From DAIQRJ01 sp963708795 (GTDB taxonomy: Bacteria > Actinomycetota > Actinomycetes > Propionibacteriales > DAIQRJ01), in assembly GCA_963708795.1 (NCBI GenBank), contig CAVPUH010000012.1, positions 248,001 to 312,000 on the forward strand: a DNA stretch of 64,000 nucleotides. Reading direction: 5' to 3'. Under the pieces are notes generated by a model. It searched no databases and was not told where the DNA came from. It saw nothing but the letters and a program-made list of their open reading frames with translations. Shown piece by piece: positions 9,513 through 18,080 of the stretch; the first letter of the stretch is position 1, and every line of letters starts with the position of its first letter. The translations under genes were made by a program, and so were the position numbers.

Positions 9513-10472
9513 TCACAGCGTCGCATCCACGGACGCTGGCACCGACGCCGCCCGCTGCCCGGAGCGCCGTGCCCGGAGGCCGTCGACCATGAGGAGTGCG
9601 AGCGCGATCCACACGATCACGAAGCCGGCCAACCGACCAGGCGGGAGCGGCTCGCCGAGGACCGCGACGCCGAGGATCAGCTGGATCGTCGGTGTCAGGT
9701 ACTGCAACATTCCCAGCACGGCGAGCGGGATCCGGGTGGCGGCGCCGGCGAAGAACAGCAGCGGAACGGCCGTCACGAATCCCAGCGACATCATCAGCAG
9801 CGTGTGCCCGGTGCCGTGGTTCCCGAACGTGCTCGTCCCCGAGACGACCAGGTAGGCGAGGTAGCCGATCGCTGCGGGGGTGAGGACCGCCGTCTCGATC
9901 GCGAGGCTCTGCACCGCCGGCGCGTCCGCCTTCTTCTGGAACAGTCCGTAGCTGCCGAAGCTGAAGGCGAGCGCGAGGGCGATCCACGGCAGCCGTCCGT
10001 AATCGACGCTCAGCCAGACGACGGCCAGGGCTCCGACCCCCAGCGCGATCCACTGCAGCGGCCGGAGTCGCTCACCGAGCACGACGACGCCGAGCATCAC
10101 CGAGACCAGCGGGTTGATGTAGTAGCCGAGCGAGGCTTCGACGACCTGCCCGCTGTTCACTCCCCAGATGTAGGCGTACCAGTTGACCGCTAGCACGACA
10201 GCCGCCGCGGTGAGGTAGAGCATCCGCGTGCGGTTGCGCAGGAGCGAGCCGAGGTCTCGGCGGACCGCCGGAATCAACAGCAGGAGGACCGACAGCACCG
10301 CCGACCAGAAGACCCGGTGGGCGAGGATCTCCATCGGCGAGGCCGGCTTCGCCAGCGGGAAGTACAGCGGGAAGACGCCCCAGAGGACATAGGCACCCAG
10401 GGCGTAGAGCAGACCCTGGCGCGCCTGGTCGACCGCGATGCCCGGCTGCTCCGTGCTCAGTCGACCGTCCAT
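9513..10472 (-). CDS. rarD: RarD-type EamA family transporter
   Basis: A 319-residue protein with about ten hydrophobic helices in two EamA repeats, starting with QGLLYALGAYVLWGVFPLYF, the signature of the RarD subfamily. RarD-type proteins are putative drug/metabolite exporters of undefined substrate. The start overlaps the 3' end of korB by 16 bases and the stop is two bases from the LLM gene, placing it inside a minus-strand korA-korB-rarD-LLM transcription unit. A functional link to KorAB is not obvious. Confidence 0.88.
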   Translation of the reverse strand: MDGRLSTEQPGIAVDQARQGLLYALGAYVLWGVFPLYFPLAKPASPMEILAHRVFWSAVLSVLLLLIPAVRRDLGSLLRNRTRMLYLTAAAVVLAVNWYAYIWGVNSGQVVEASLGYYINPLVSVMLGVVVLGERLRPLQWIALGVGALAVVWLSVDYGRLPWIALALAFSFGSYGLFQKKADAPAVQSLAIETAVLTPAAIGYLAYLVVSGTSTFGNHGTGHTLLMMSLGFVTAVPLLFFAGAATRIPLAVLGMLQYLTPTIQLILGVAVLGEPLPPGRLAGFVIVWIALALLMVDGLRARRSGQRAASVPASVDATL

Positions 10473-11563
10473 GTGTCACGACCGTGGATCAGCGACCGCA
10501 TCGACGCCGTGCTGATGTTGGCGTGCGGTGCCGGTCGGGTCCGGGCGGCCGGCTCGACGTCGCCCTGCGCGGTCCGGATCTGCCGGCGCACCACATCGTC
10601 GTACGCGGGTCGCTCGACCTGCCGGAAGATGCCGATCGGCGCCTGGGTCAGCTTGCCGCCGTCGGTCAGCCGGGAGAGCGCGAACGCGGTCGTCGGATCC
10701 GCGGCGTGGGCATCGTGGACGATCAGGTCGCCCTCCGTCGCCTCACCGGCAGCGAGGTCGACGACGCGCACCGAACCGTCGCCGTTGCGCGCCACCCCCT
10801 TGCTCCCACCGGGGCCGAAGCGAATCGGCTCGCCGTGGACGAGTGGGATGATCGCGTCGGCCTTGCTGTCGGCGTCCTTGATCGAGTCGAACGCGTCGTC
10901 GTTGAAGATCGGGCAGTTCTGGTAGATCTCGACGAGCGACGTCCCGCGGTGCTCGGCCGCGGCACGCAGCACCGAGGTGAGGTGCTTGCGGTCGGAGTCG
11001 ATCGTCCGGGCGACGAAGCTCGCCTCGGCGCCGAGCGCGAGCGAGACCGGGTTGAACGGCGAGTCCGGGGACCCCATCGGCGTCGACTTCGTCACCTTGC
11101 CCGGCTCGGACGTCGGCGAGTACTGGCCCTTGGTGAGGCCGTAGATCCGGTTGTTGAACAGCAGGATCGTCAGGTTCACGTTGCGGCGCAGCGTGTGGAT
11201 GAGGTGGTTGCCGCCGATCGACAGCGCGTCGCCGTCACCGGTGATGACGAAGACACCGAGGTCCGGCCGGGTGGTGGCGAGTCCGGTGGCGATCGTCGGG
11301 GCCCGGCCGTGGATCGAGTGCATGCCGTAGGAGTCGACGTAGTACGGGAAGCGGGACGAGCACCCGATGCCCGAGATGATGACCGTGTTCTCCTTCTTGA
11401 TCCCGAGTTCGGGCATGAAGGCGATGAACGCCGCGAGGACGGCGTAGTCCCCGCAGCCCGGGCACCACCGGACCTCCTGGTCGGACGTGAAGTCCTTCCT
11501 GGTCAGCGGCTCCTCGGAGCGCGGGACGTCACGCAGCGACGGGAATCCCAGCTCGATGCTCAC
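10457..11563 (-). CDS. korB: 2-oxoacid:ferredoxin oxidoreductase, beta subunit
   Basis: The 368-residue thiamine-diphosphate-binding subunit of 2-oxoglutarate (or related 2-oxoacid) ferredoxin oxidoreductase. It carries RWCPGCGDY near residues 32-40 and the ThDP motif GDGDALSIGGNH followed by LLFNN. With KorA it oxidatively decarboxylates a 2-oxoacid to the acyl-CoA and reduces ferredoxin. The start is GTG at 11563, overlapping the korA stop by four bases. The order korA-korB and the lengths match the oxygen-tolerant actinobacterial enzyme. Confidence 0.93.
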   Translation of the reverse strand: MSIELGFPSLRDVPRSEEPLTRKDFTSDQEVRWCPGCGDYAVLAAFIAFMPELGIKKENTVIISGIGCSSRFPYYVDSYGMHSIHGRAPTIATGLATTRPDLGVFVITGDGDALSIGGNHLIHTLRRNVNLTILLFNNRIYGLTKGQYSPTSEPGKVTKSTPMGSPDSPFNPVSLALGAEASFVARTIDSDRKHLTSVLRAAAEHRGTSLVEIYQNCPIFNDDAFDSIKDADSKADAIIPLVHGEPIRFGPGGSKGVARNGDGSVRVVDLAAGEATEGDLIVHDAHAADPTTAFALSRLTDGGKLTQAPIGIFRQVERPAYDDVVRRQIRTAQGDVEPAARTRPAPHANISTASMRSLIHGRDTWTVD

Positions 11564-13521
11564 TTCTCTCCTCCGCGGGTGCCGGTTCGCTCGTGCCGCT
11601 CGCTGTCAGTTCGCTCGTAGTCGTCGGCGTCGACGCCCTCGGCCTGATCGATCAGCTCCGCCAGTTCGCCGGCGAGCTCGCTCGGCGAGATCGGCAGACC
11701 GCGGACGCGTGAGTACGAGCGCACGTCCACCAGGTACTTGGCCCGCAGCAACATGGCCAGCTGCCCGAGGTTCATCTCGGGCACCAGCACGGTGTCGTAA
11801 CCGGTGAGGATCTCGCCCAGGTTCGACGGGAACGGGTTGAGGTGCCGCAGGTGCGTGTGCGCCACCTTCTTGCCGATCTTGCGGACCCGGCGCACGGCGG
11901 CACCGATCGGCCCGTAGGTCGAGCCCCAGCCGAGAACGAGGACCTTCGCGTCGCCGGTGGGGTCGTCGACGCCGAGTTCGGGGATCGAGTCGGCGATGCC
12001 GGCGATCTTCGCGGCCCGGGTGTGCACCATCTCTTCGTGGTTCGCCGGGTCGTAGGAGACGGCGCCGGTCCGCGCGTCCTTCTCCAGGCCGCCGACCCGG
12101 TGCTGCAGGCCGGCCGTGCCCGGGACCGCCCACGGCCGGGCCAGGGTCTGCTCGTCGCGGAGGTAAGGATGGAAGTCGGGGGACCCGTCGGCCTTGACGG
12201 CGTTGGGCTCGGTCGCGAACGACGGCTCGATCGGCTCGATCGCGTCCAGGTCGGGCAGGTGCCATGGCTCGGACCCGTTCGCCAGGTAGCCGTCGGACAG
12301 CAGGATGACCGGCGTCCGGTAGGTCACCGCGATCCGGGCCGCCTCGACGGCGATGTCGAAGCAGTCGGAGGGGCTCTGAGCTGCCAGCACGGGGACGGGC
12401 GCCTCGCCGTTGCGTCCGAACATGACCTGCAGGAGGTCGGCCTGCTCGGTCTTCGTCGGTAGTCCGGTGGACGGTCCGGCGCGCTGGATGTCGCAGATGA
12501 GCATCGGGAGTTCGAGCATCACACCGAGGCCGATCGTCTCCGCCTTCAGCGCGATCCCGGGTCCGGAGGTGGTGGTCACCCCGAGCGCGCCCCCGAAGGC
12601 GGCACCGAGCGCAGCGCCGATGCCGGCGATCTCGTCCTCGGCCTGGACGGTGGTGACGCCCAGGTTCTTGTGTTTCGACAGCTCGTGCAGCACGTCCGAG
12701 GCCGGCGTGATCGGGTACGACCCGAGGAAGAGCGGGAGGTCGCTCGCCCACGACGCGGCGATCAGGCCGTACGCGAGCGCGAGGTTCCCGGTGATGTTCC
12801 GGTACGTCCCCGGCCGCATCTGGGCCGGCTTGACCTCGTAGGAGACGGCGAAGACCTCGGTCGTCTCGCCGAACGCGTGCCCGGCGCGGAACGCGGCCAG
12901 GTTGGCGTCGCGGATGGCCGGCTTGTTCGCGAACTTGGTGGCGAAGAAGGTCTCGGTGCCCTCGGTGGGCCGGTTGTACATCCAGGAGAGCAGGCCGAGC
13001 GCGAACATGTTCTTCGACCGGGAGGCGTCCTTGCGGGACAGGCCGAACTCCTTCACCGCCTCGACGGTCATGCCGGTCAGGTCGATCGCCTGGAGCTGGT
13101 AGTCGACGAGCGAGTCGTCGAGCAGCGGGTTCGTCTCGTAGCCGACCCGGGTCAGGTTGCGGGTGGTGAAGTCGTGGGAGTCGGCGATGATCGTCGCGCC
13201 CTTGGGCAGGTCGGGGAGGTTCGCCTTCAGCGCCGCCGGGTTCATGGCCACCAGGACGTCCGGGGCGTCACCGGGGGTGAGGATGTCGTGGTCGGCGAAG
13301 TGGAGCTGGAAGCTCGAGACGCCGGCCATCGTTCCGGCGGGTGCGCGGATCTCGGCCGGGAAGTTGGGCAGCGTGGACAGGTCGTTGCCGAACGCCGCGG
13401 TCTCGGCGGTGAACCGGTCGCCAGTGAGCTGCATCCCGTCACCGGAGTCGCCGGCGAAGCGGATCACGACGCGGTCGACAGTCGTCACGGTCTTGTTCGA
13501 CACGGTCTTCTGGGAGGTCAT
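11560..13521 (-). CDS. korA: 2-oxoacid:ferredoxin oxidoreductase, fused gamma-alpha subunit
   Basis: A 653-residue protein with the gamma domain first (VVIRFAGDSGDGMQLTGDRF near residues 17-36) and the pyrimidine-binding alpha domain after residue about 220. The alpha region contains the ITPASDVLHEL stretch and QAEDEIAGIGAALGAAFGG. This gamma-alpha fusion is the actinobacterial KorA arrangement. ATG at 13521 is preferred, with AGAAAG upstream; ATG at 13557 would add 12 residues. It is divergent from the M48 peptidase gene, leaving about 208 bases for promoters. Confidence 0.93.
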   Translation of the reverse strand: MTSQKTVSNKTVTTVDRVVIRFAGDSGDGMQLTGDRFTAETAAFGNDLSTLPNFPAEIRAPAGTMAGVSSFQLHFADHDILTPGDAPDVLVAMNPAALKANLPDLPKGATIIADSHDFTTRNLTRVGYETNPLLDDSLVDYQLQAIDLTGMTVEAVKEFGLSRKDASRSKNMFALGLLSWMYNRPTEGTETFFATKFANKPAIRDANLAAFRAGHAFGETTEVFAVSYEVKPAQMRPGTYRNITGNLALAYGLIAASWASDLPLFLGSYPITPASDVLHELSKHKNLGVTTVQAEDEIAGIGAALGAAFGGALGVTTTSGPGIALKAETIGLGVMLELPMLICDIQRAGPSTGLPTKTEQADLLQVMFGRNGEAPVPVLAAQSPSDCFDIAVEAARIAVTYRTPVILLSDGYLANGSEPWHLPDLDAIEPIEPSFATEPNAVKADGSPDFHPYLRDEQTLARPWAVPGTAGLQHRVGGLEKDARTGAVSYDPANHEEMVHTRAAKIAGIADSIPELGVDDPTGDAKVLVLGWGSTYGPIGAAVRRVRKIGKKVAHTHLRHLNPFPSNLGEILTGYDTVLVPEMNLGQLAMLLRAKYLVDVRSYSRVRGLPISPSELAGELAELIDQAEGVDADDYERTDSERHERTGTRGGEK

Positions 13522-13729
13522 ATCGGCTTTCTGGGATCGCGGCACGAACCGTTCCATGGTACGCAGCCAGGTGAGGCCACCCTCATCCGCCCATATGGTG
13601 AAACCCTGGTCCACATGTCGGATGGCGCGGCTGACCGCGAGCGCTTCCGGCGGGTTGGATACTGGCGGGAACGTGGGCGCGTCCGGGGTCGGCCGGATCG
13701 CCGCCCAGCCTGGACGAGGGAGACACCGA

Positions 13730-14551
13730 GTGCGCCGCGAATCGAGCCGGGTGCTCGGGATCGCCCTGCCGCCGGTCCTCCTCGTCGTCGGTCTGATCGT
13801 CTGCATGAGCTACGCCGATCGGTCCGCGCTGGCAGCCGTCGGGGCGCTGCTCGGCGTGATCGTGCTCGTGCTCGTGTTGGCCTGGGCGTGGCGGGCGGAG
13901 ACCGTCGCACTGGACGCCGTCTCGGCCTACGCCCTGTCCCAGCCGCAGGCGCCGGCGCTGTTCGACGAGGTCGTCGCCCTGGCCAAGGTGTTCCGGGTGC
14001 CGGTGCCCGCCGTCGCGTCGAGCAACACCGAGGTCCCGTTCGCGTTCGTCGTCGGGCGTGGCCGGCACCGCGCCACGCTGTGTGTGAGCGAGGGGATGCT
14101 CGGTCTGCTCGACGGTCCCGGGCTCCGGTCGGTCGTCGCCCACGAGTTGGCCCACATGGCGTCGCCGGCGTTCGTGGCACGGAGCATCGCGGTGTCGTGG
14201 GCGTGCGGTCTGCTCGCGCTCACCGATGGGCACTGGGTCCTCTCGCGCCTCAATCCGGTCGGGATGGGCGTCCGGTCGCTCGGCTGCGGGGTCGGTCAGC
14301 AGTTCTACGCGGACGCGGTGGCGGGTCGGCACCTCGGCGACCCGGCACTGCTGGCCCGGAGCCTGGAGCATCTGCACGTCGAACTCGCCCACGACCGGTT
14401 CGCGCCGACCGGGCGGCTGGTGGCGGCATCGGCCCTGATGACGGTCAGTCCGTTCGGCAACGACGTCCGCGCCACCGCCCTCGGGTTGCAGCCCGACACG
14501 CGTCTGCGGGTGACCCGGCTCGAAGCCCTGGCAGGTCGTCCGCGGCGTTGA
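13730..14551 (+). CDS. M48-like membrane metallopeptidase with atypical third ligand
   Basis: A 273-residue HtpX/M48-like protein. Two hydrophobic helices lie at about 9-29 and 34-54, followed by the zinc motif HELAH at 138-142. The third zinc ligand in this family is normally the Glu of an EFxAD segment; here the segment reads QQFYAD (190-195), so Gln191 occupies that place. Activity may be altered or another residue may serve. The start is GTG at 13730 with a GAGGG ribosome binding site. A related htpX gene also lies near grcC in mycobacteria, which supports the assignment. Substrates would be membrane or misfolded proteins by analogy. Confidence 0.75.
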   Translation: MRRESSRVLGIALPPVLLVVGLIVCMSYADRSALAAVGALLGVIVLVLVLAWAWRAETVALDAVSAYALSQPQAPALFDEVVALAKVFRVPVPAVASSNTEVPFAFVVGRGRHRATLCVSEGMLGLLDGPGLRSVVAHELAHMASPAFVARSIAVSWACGLLALTDGHWVLSRLNPVGMGVRSLGCGVGQQFYADAVAGRHLGDPALLARSLEHLHVELAHDRFAPTGRLVAASALMTVSPFGNDVRATALGLQPDTRLRVTRLEALAGRPRR

Positions 14552-14701
14552 CCCGACCTCCCGGGCCCTGAGCGGCCGCGACGTGGCCCGAGTGGTCGCG
14601 ACGTGGCTCCGGCACGGCTCGACTGGTCACGTCCTCACCTCCACGCGGCGTGTCGCTGGACGACCCGCCCAGTTGGTGCGGAATCGCCGAGCAGCCGAGG
14701 T

Positions 14702-14730
14702 TTGACAGCACTTATATAAGTCCTGTTACA
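14702..14730 (+). promoter_or_regulatory. Promoter of the marR-MFS pair, leaderless
   Basis: TTGACA at 14702-14707 is a perfect -35 box. The likely -10 is GTTACA at 14725-14730 (spacer 17). The start codon follows 8 bases after the -10, so transcription should begin at or just before the ATG. There is no Shine-Dalgarno sequence upstream. The element is AT-rich against very GC-rich surroundings. Confidence 0.65.
14710..14721. promoter_or_regulatory. Candidate MarR operator palindrome
   Basis: ACTTATATAAGT is a perfect 12-bp palindrome lying between the -35 and -10 boxes of the marR gene. MarR proteins typically bind such palindromes and repress by blocking RNA polymerase, so this fits autoregulation of the regulator and its coupled exporter. 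Confidence 0.7.
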
Positions 14731-14738
14731 TCGGCTGG

Positions 14739-15263
14739 ATGAGTGACGCGACGCCTCCTGCAGACCTTGTCGACAGCAGCCGGTGGCGCCCGGTCTGGCA
14801 GCTCCTCGGCGCGCTCGACCGCGACATCGCCGACCTCTACGTCGAGGCCGGGTTGACGGACTTCCGTCCCCGCTTCACCGGCCCCCTGATACGGCTGGCC
14901 AGGCACGGGTCGATGACGATCCAGCAGCTCGCCGACCTCGCCGAGGTCACCCACTCGGCGATGAGCCAGACGGTCGCGGCGATGCGCAAGAGCGGCTTCG
15001 TCCAGACCGTGGTCGGGAGCGACAGCCGGACCCGCCTCGTCGGCCTGACGGCGAAGTCGCGAGCGGCCGTCCCCTTCCTGGAAGCCGAGTGGCGGGCCAC
15101 CGAGGCGTCGCTCATCGAGCTCGAAGCCGAGGTCGCCTACCCGCTCAGCCGCGCGGTCGCCGACATCTCCGCAGCCCTCGAGCGACGATCCTTTCCCGAT
15201 CGGCTCCGCGCCCACCTCGGCGGCGTCCTACCGGTTCCGCCGGCCGAGGACGCGTCGACGTGA
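14739..15263 (+). CDS. MarR family transcriptional regulator
   Basis: A 174-residue winged-helix regulator. The helix-turn-helix is visible as MTIQQLADLAEVTHSAMSQTV (about residues 60-80), followed by the wing GSDSRTRLVGLT and an amphipathic dimerisation helix. The start is ATG at 14739, apparently leaderless. The stop overlaps the downstream MFS start (GTGA). Regulator and exporter are therefore cotranscribed, and the palindrome in the promoter is the likely binding site. The inducer is unknown but is probably a small aromatic or drug-like compound, as in other MarR-exporter pairs. Confidence 0.87.
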   Translation: MSDATPPADLVDSSRWRPVWQLLGALDRDIADLYVEAGLTDFRPRFTGPLIRLARHGSMTIQQLADLAEVTHSAMSQTVAAMRKSGFVQTVVGSDSRTRLVGLTAKSRAAVPFLEAEWRATEASLIELEAEVAYPLSRAVADISAALERRSFPDRLRAHLGGVLPVPPAEDAST

Positions 15264-16517
15264 GCCTTCGCGCGCTTGTCGACCTCCGTCCGCTGCGCGA
15301 CGCCCCCTTGTTCCGCCGCCTCTGGATCGGGACGACCACATCGGCGCTGGGCGGGCAGCTGACCACGTTCGCGGTCGCCTACTTCGTCTGGACGACCACC
15401 CACAGCCCGGCGATGGTGGGCGGCATCGGGCTCGCGGCCGGCCTCCCGCTGATCGTCTTCGCGCTCGTCGGGGCCTCGTTCACCGACTCGGTCGACCGGC
15501 GTCGCCTCGTGGTGTGGACGACGCTCGGCCAGGTCGCCGTCAGCGCCACGATGGCCGTGCTCTCGCGGTGGGCGAGCGGCGGAGTCTGGCCGATGTTCGG
15601 GTTGGTGGCCGTCGCGTCGGCGCTCTCGGCGATCGGCTACCCGGCCCGGCGCGCGTTCGTCCCCGGCCTGCTCGCGCCGAACCAGCTCCAGGCCGGGCTG
15701 GCGCTGAACCATCTGTCGTTCCAGCTGGCCATGCTCGTCGGCCCGGCTGCCGCCGGCGTCATCACCGCGGCGTGGGGAACCACGGCCTGCTTCGTCATCG
15801 ACGCCGCCAGCTTCGTCGTCGGCCTCTACGGGGTGGTGTCGCTCCCGAGGCTCGGGCCGTCGTCGTCGACCGCGAGACCGGGTGCCCGGGCCGTGGCCGA
15901 GGCCATCCGGTTCACGGCCAGGACGCCGGCGCTGGGCGGCGCTTTCCTCTCCGACCTGTGCGCCACCGTCCTGGCCATGCCGATGGCGTTGTTCCCGGTC
16001 ATCAACCAACAGAAGTTCGGCGGGTCGCCCCAGACGCTCGGCCTGCTCTTCAGCGCCGTCGCCGTCGGCGGGGTGTCGGCGTCGGCGGTTTCCGGGCTCG
16101 TGACCCGTCGCACGCGCCCCGGCGTCGTGCTCCTCGCGTGCGGCGCGGTCTGGGGAGCGTCGCTGGCAGGCGTCGGGCTCGATCGGCTCACTGGCCGGTG
16201 TCCTCGGCCTGCTCGCGGTGGCCGGCGCCGCCGACACCTGGGCCGTCGTGTCGCGGGGGACCGTCGTCCAGCTCGCGACGCCCGATGAGTACCGCGGCCG
16301 GATCACCGCACTCGAGTACGTGGTGGGCGCCGCCGGGCCGCAGGTGGGCAACTTCCGGGCCGGCGTCGTCGCCGGCGTCAGCTCGGGCAGCGCGGCCATC
16401 GTCACCGGCGGCATCGCGTGCGTGGCCGGCATCGCCATCCTGGCGCTCCGGATCCCGCAGCTGCGGGACTTCAGCACCGCACCGGTCGCACGTGCCGAGC
16501 TCAGCGGTAGTTCGTGA
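15260..16517 (+). pseudogene. MFS transporter with apparent +1 frameshift
   Basis: The product is a major facilitator of the MFS_3/enterobactin-exporter-like type: LFRRLWIGTTTSALGGQLT at the start, then DSVDRRRLVVWTT after helix 2. From GTG at 15260 the frame runs through about nine helices, then degenerates into Arg/Pro-rich residues after about 16180 and stops at 16288. The missing C-terminal third is intact in the +1 frame: GSLAGVLGLLAVAGAADTW, then TPDEYRGRITALEYVVGA, to a TGA at 16517. Dropping one base in GGGCTCGA at 16175-16182 joins the two into a normal protein of about 419 residues. It is either a real inactivating mutation or a sequence error. Confidence 0.8.
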
Positions 16518-16995
16518 ACTGCACCGCGAAGTCGAGGTCGGCGCCCTTCACCAGCGCCTGGACGGCCTGCAGGTCGTCCCGGCTCTTCGAGCTCACCCGG
16601 AGTTCGTCGCCCTGGATCTGCACCTTCACGCCCTTGGCCGACTCGTCCCGGATCAGCTTGCCGACCTTCTTGGCGTCCTCGGTGCTGATGCCTTCCTTGA
16701 AGGTGCCGCGGATCTTCGACTGGCTGCCCGACTGGCGGGGCTCCTCCGTGTCGAGGACCTTCAGGGAGACGCCGCGCTTGACGAGCTTGTCCTGGAAGAC
16801 GTCGAGGACCGCCTTGACCCGCTCCTCGGTCGTGGCCGTGAGCTCGTAGCCGTTGTCACCGGACCAGGCCACCTCGGCATCGGTGTTGCGGAAGTCGAAG
16901 CGTTGCTTGACTTCCTTGGACGCCTGGTTGATGGCGTTGTCGATCTCGTGCTTGTCGAGCTTGCTGACGATGTCGAACGACGACTCGCTGGCCAT
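16501..16995 (-). CDS. yajQ: YajQ family cyclic-di-GMP-binding protein
   Basis: A 164-residue protein that begins SFDIVSKLDKHEIDNAINQA and contains the RFDFRNTDAEV segment, both typical of the YajQ (UPF0234) family. Members bind nucleotides, and in some bacteria they sense cyclic di-GMP. ATG at 16995 is chosen for its GAGAGG ribosome binding site and the family's usual length; an upstream ATG at 17037 would add an unconserved extension. Its 3' end overlaps the convergent MFS gene by 17 bases. Confidence 0.92.
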   Translation of the reverse strand: MASESSFDIVSKLDKHEIDNAINQASKEVKQRFDFRNTDAEVAWSGDNGYELTATTEERVKAVLDVFQDKLVKRGVSLKVLDTEEPRQSGSQSKIRGTFKEGISTEDAKKVGKLIRDESAKGVKVQIQGDELRVSSKSRDDLQAVQALVKGADLDFAVQFTNYR

Positions 16996-17118
16996 GTGGT
17001 GTTCCTCTCCATGGAGGTCGGGGCTCGTTGCCGCCACCCTAAGCGGAGTCGTACCGGACCCGCGTCGACTGCTATTGTCCTGGCCGCGGTCGACACCTCG
17101 GTGCGGCCGTCGCGTTGC

Positions 17119-17200
17119 GGCAGGTTGCCCGAGTGGCCAATGGGAGCGGACTGTAAATCCGTCGGCTTAGCCTTCGTTGGTTCGAATCCAACACCTGCCA
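17119..17200 (+). tRNA. tRNA-Tyr (GTA)
   Basis: An 82-base class II tRNA with acceptor GGCAGGT/ACCTGCC, anticodon loop CTGTAAA with GTA at 17153-17155, a long variable arm, and the T loop GTTCGAATC. CCA is not encoded. A TATTGT at 17073-17078 could be its -10 box. Confidence 0.95.
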
Positions 17201-17206
17201 CACCGA

Positions 17207-17237
17207 AGAGCCCCGGACGCCGGTCGTCCGGGGCTCT
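17207..17237 (+). terminator. Hairpin after tRNA-Tyr
   Basis: A 13-bp perfect stem (17207-17219 with 17225-17237) with a 5-base loop lies 7 bases after the tRNA. There is no T-run. It probably ends the tRNA transcript. Confidence 0.7.
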
Positions 17238-17449
17238 CGTCGTCCCGGCTCCCTCGCCTCGAGGCGCCTTCCGCGCGGGCTGCGTACCGCGAGCCGCGAG
17301 CCGAAGCTGGCCGATGCGGTGCCCACCGCGCTCGACGCCGCCGCCCGCCCGGACTTCTGCCCGGCCGGCGGTACGGGGTGAGCGCGGTCACGGCCGTGCG
17401 AATCGATAGGCAGGGAATGAATCGACGATGGTTGAATGTTCGATCATCC

Positions 17450-18079
17450 GTGACCATTACTGACATCGACACCATCGAGCCCACGGACGTCCTGGCTCTG
17501 GACGCCGCCGCGCAGAGCCTCCTCTTCCGCGACGCCCGCACGGCGAACACGTTCACCGACGAGCCCGTCACCGACGAGGCGCTGCAGGCGATCTGGGACC
17601 TCGTCCGGTTCGGCCCGACCGCGATGAACACCTCCCCGCTGCGGGTCGTCGCCGTGCGTTCGGCGGAGGCCCGGGCGCGTGTGGTCGAGCACATGTCCGA
17701 CGGCAACAAGGCCAAGACCAGCACCGCTCCGCTGACCCTGGTGCTCGGCTACGACGTCGACTTCCACGACGAGCTCGGCAAGTTGGTGCCGCACTTCCCC
17801 GGAGCACGTGACAACTTCGCGGCCGACGAGGCGAAGCGACACGAGCTGGCCAAGTTCAACGCGCTCATCCAGGCCGGGTACCTCATCGTGGGCATCCGCG
17901 CGGCCGGCCTCGCTGCCGGCCCCATGGGTGGCTTCGACGCCGACGGCGTGACGCGCGAGGTCTTCCCCGACGGGCGCCACCAAGCCCTGATCGTGGTCAA
18001 CATCGGCAAGCCCGGTCAGGACTCGTTCCGGCCCCGGGCGCCGCGGCTGGACTACGACGAGGCTGTCACCACGATCTGA
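17450..18079 (+). CDS. Nitroreductase family protein, RutE-like malonic semialdehyde reductase
   Basis: A 209-residue flavin (FMN) nitroreductase-fold protein. It shows LLFRDARTANTFTDEPV near the start, FGPTAMNTSPLRVV, and the C-terminal GLAAGPMGGFD, as in RutE/HadB-type 3-hydroxypropionate dehydrogenases. RutE reduces malonic semialdehyde in pyrimidine degradation, but no other rut gene is nearby, so the substrate is uncertain. I chose GTG at 17450; ATG at 17417 in frame would add 11 residues. The 60 bases upstream are AT-rich and contain the palindrome CACGGCCGTG at 17389-17398 and an inverted pair GGTCACGG/CCGTGACC at 17386 and 17448. Confidence 0.8.
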   Translation: MTITDIDTIEPTDVLALDAAAQSLLFRDARTANTFTDEPVTDEALQAIWDLVRFGPTAMNTSPLRVVAVRSAEARARVVEHMSDGNKAKTSTAPLTLVLGYDVDFHDELGKLVPHFPGARDNFAADEAKRHELAKFNALIQAGYLIVGIRAAGLAAGPMGGFDADGVTREVFPDGRHQALIVVNIGKPGQDSFRPRAPRLDYDEAVTTI

Positions 18080-18080
18080 T

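Noticed and set aside
17386..17455. Operator for the nitroreductase gene
   Set aside because: Inverted GGTCACGG/CCGTGACC and a 10-bp palindrome are present, but the 54-base spacing and lack of a nearby regulator give too little support for a specific call.
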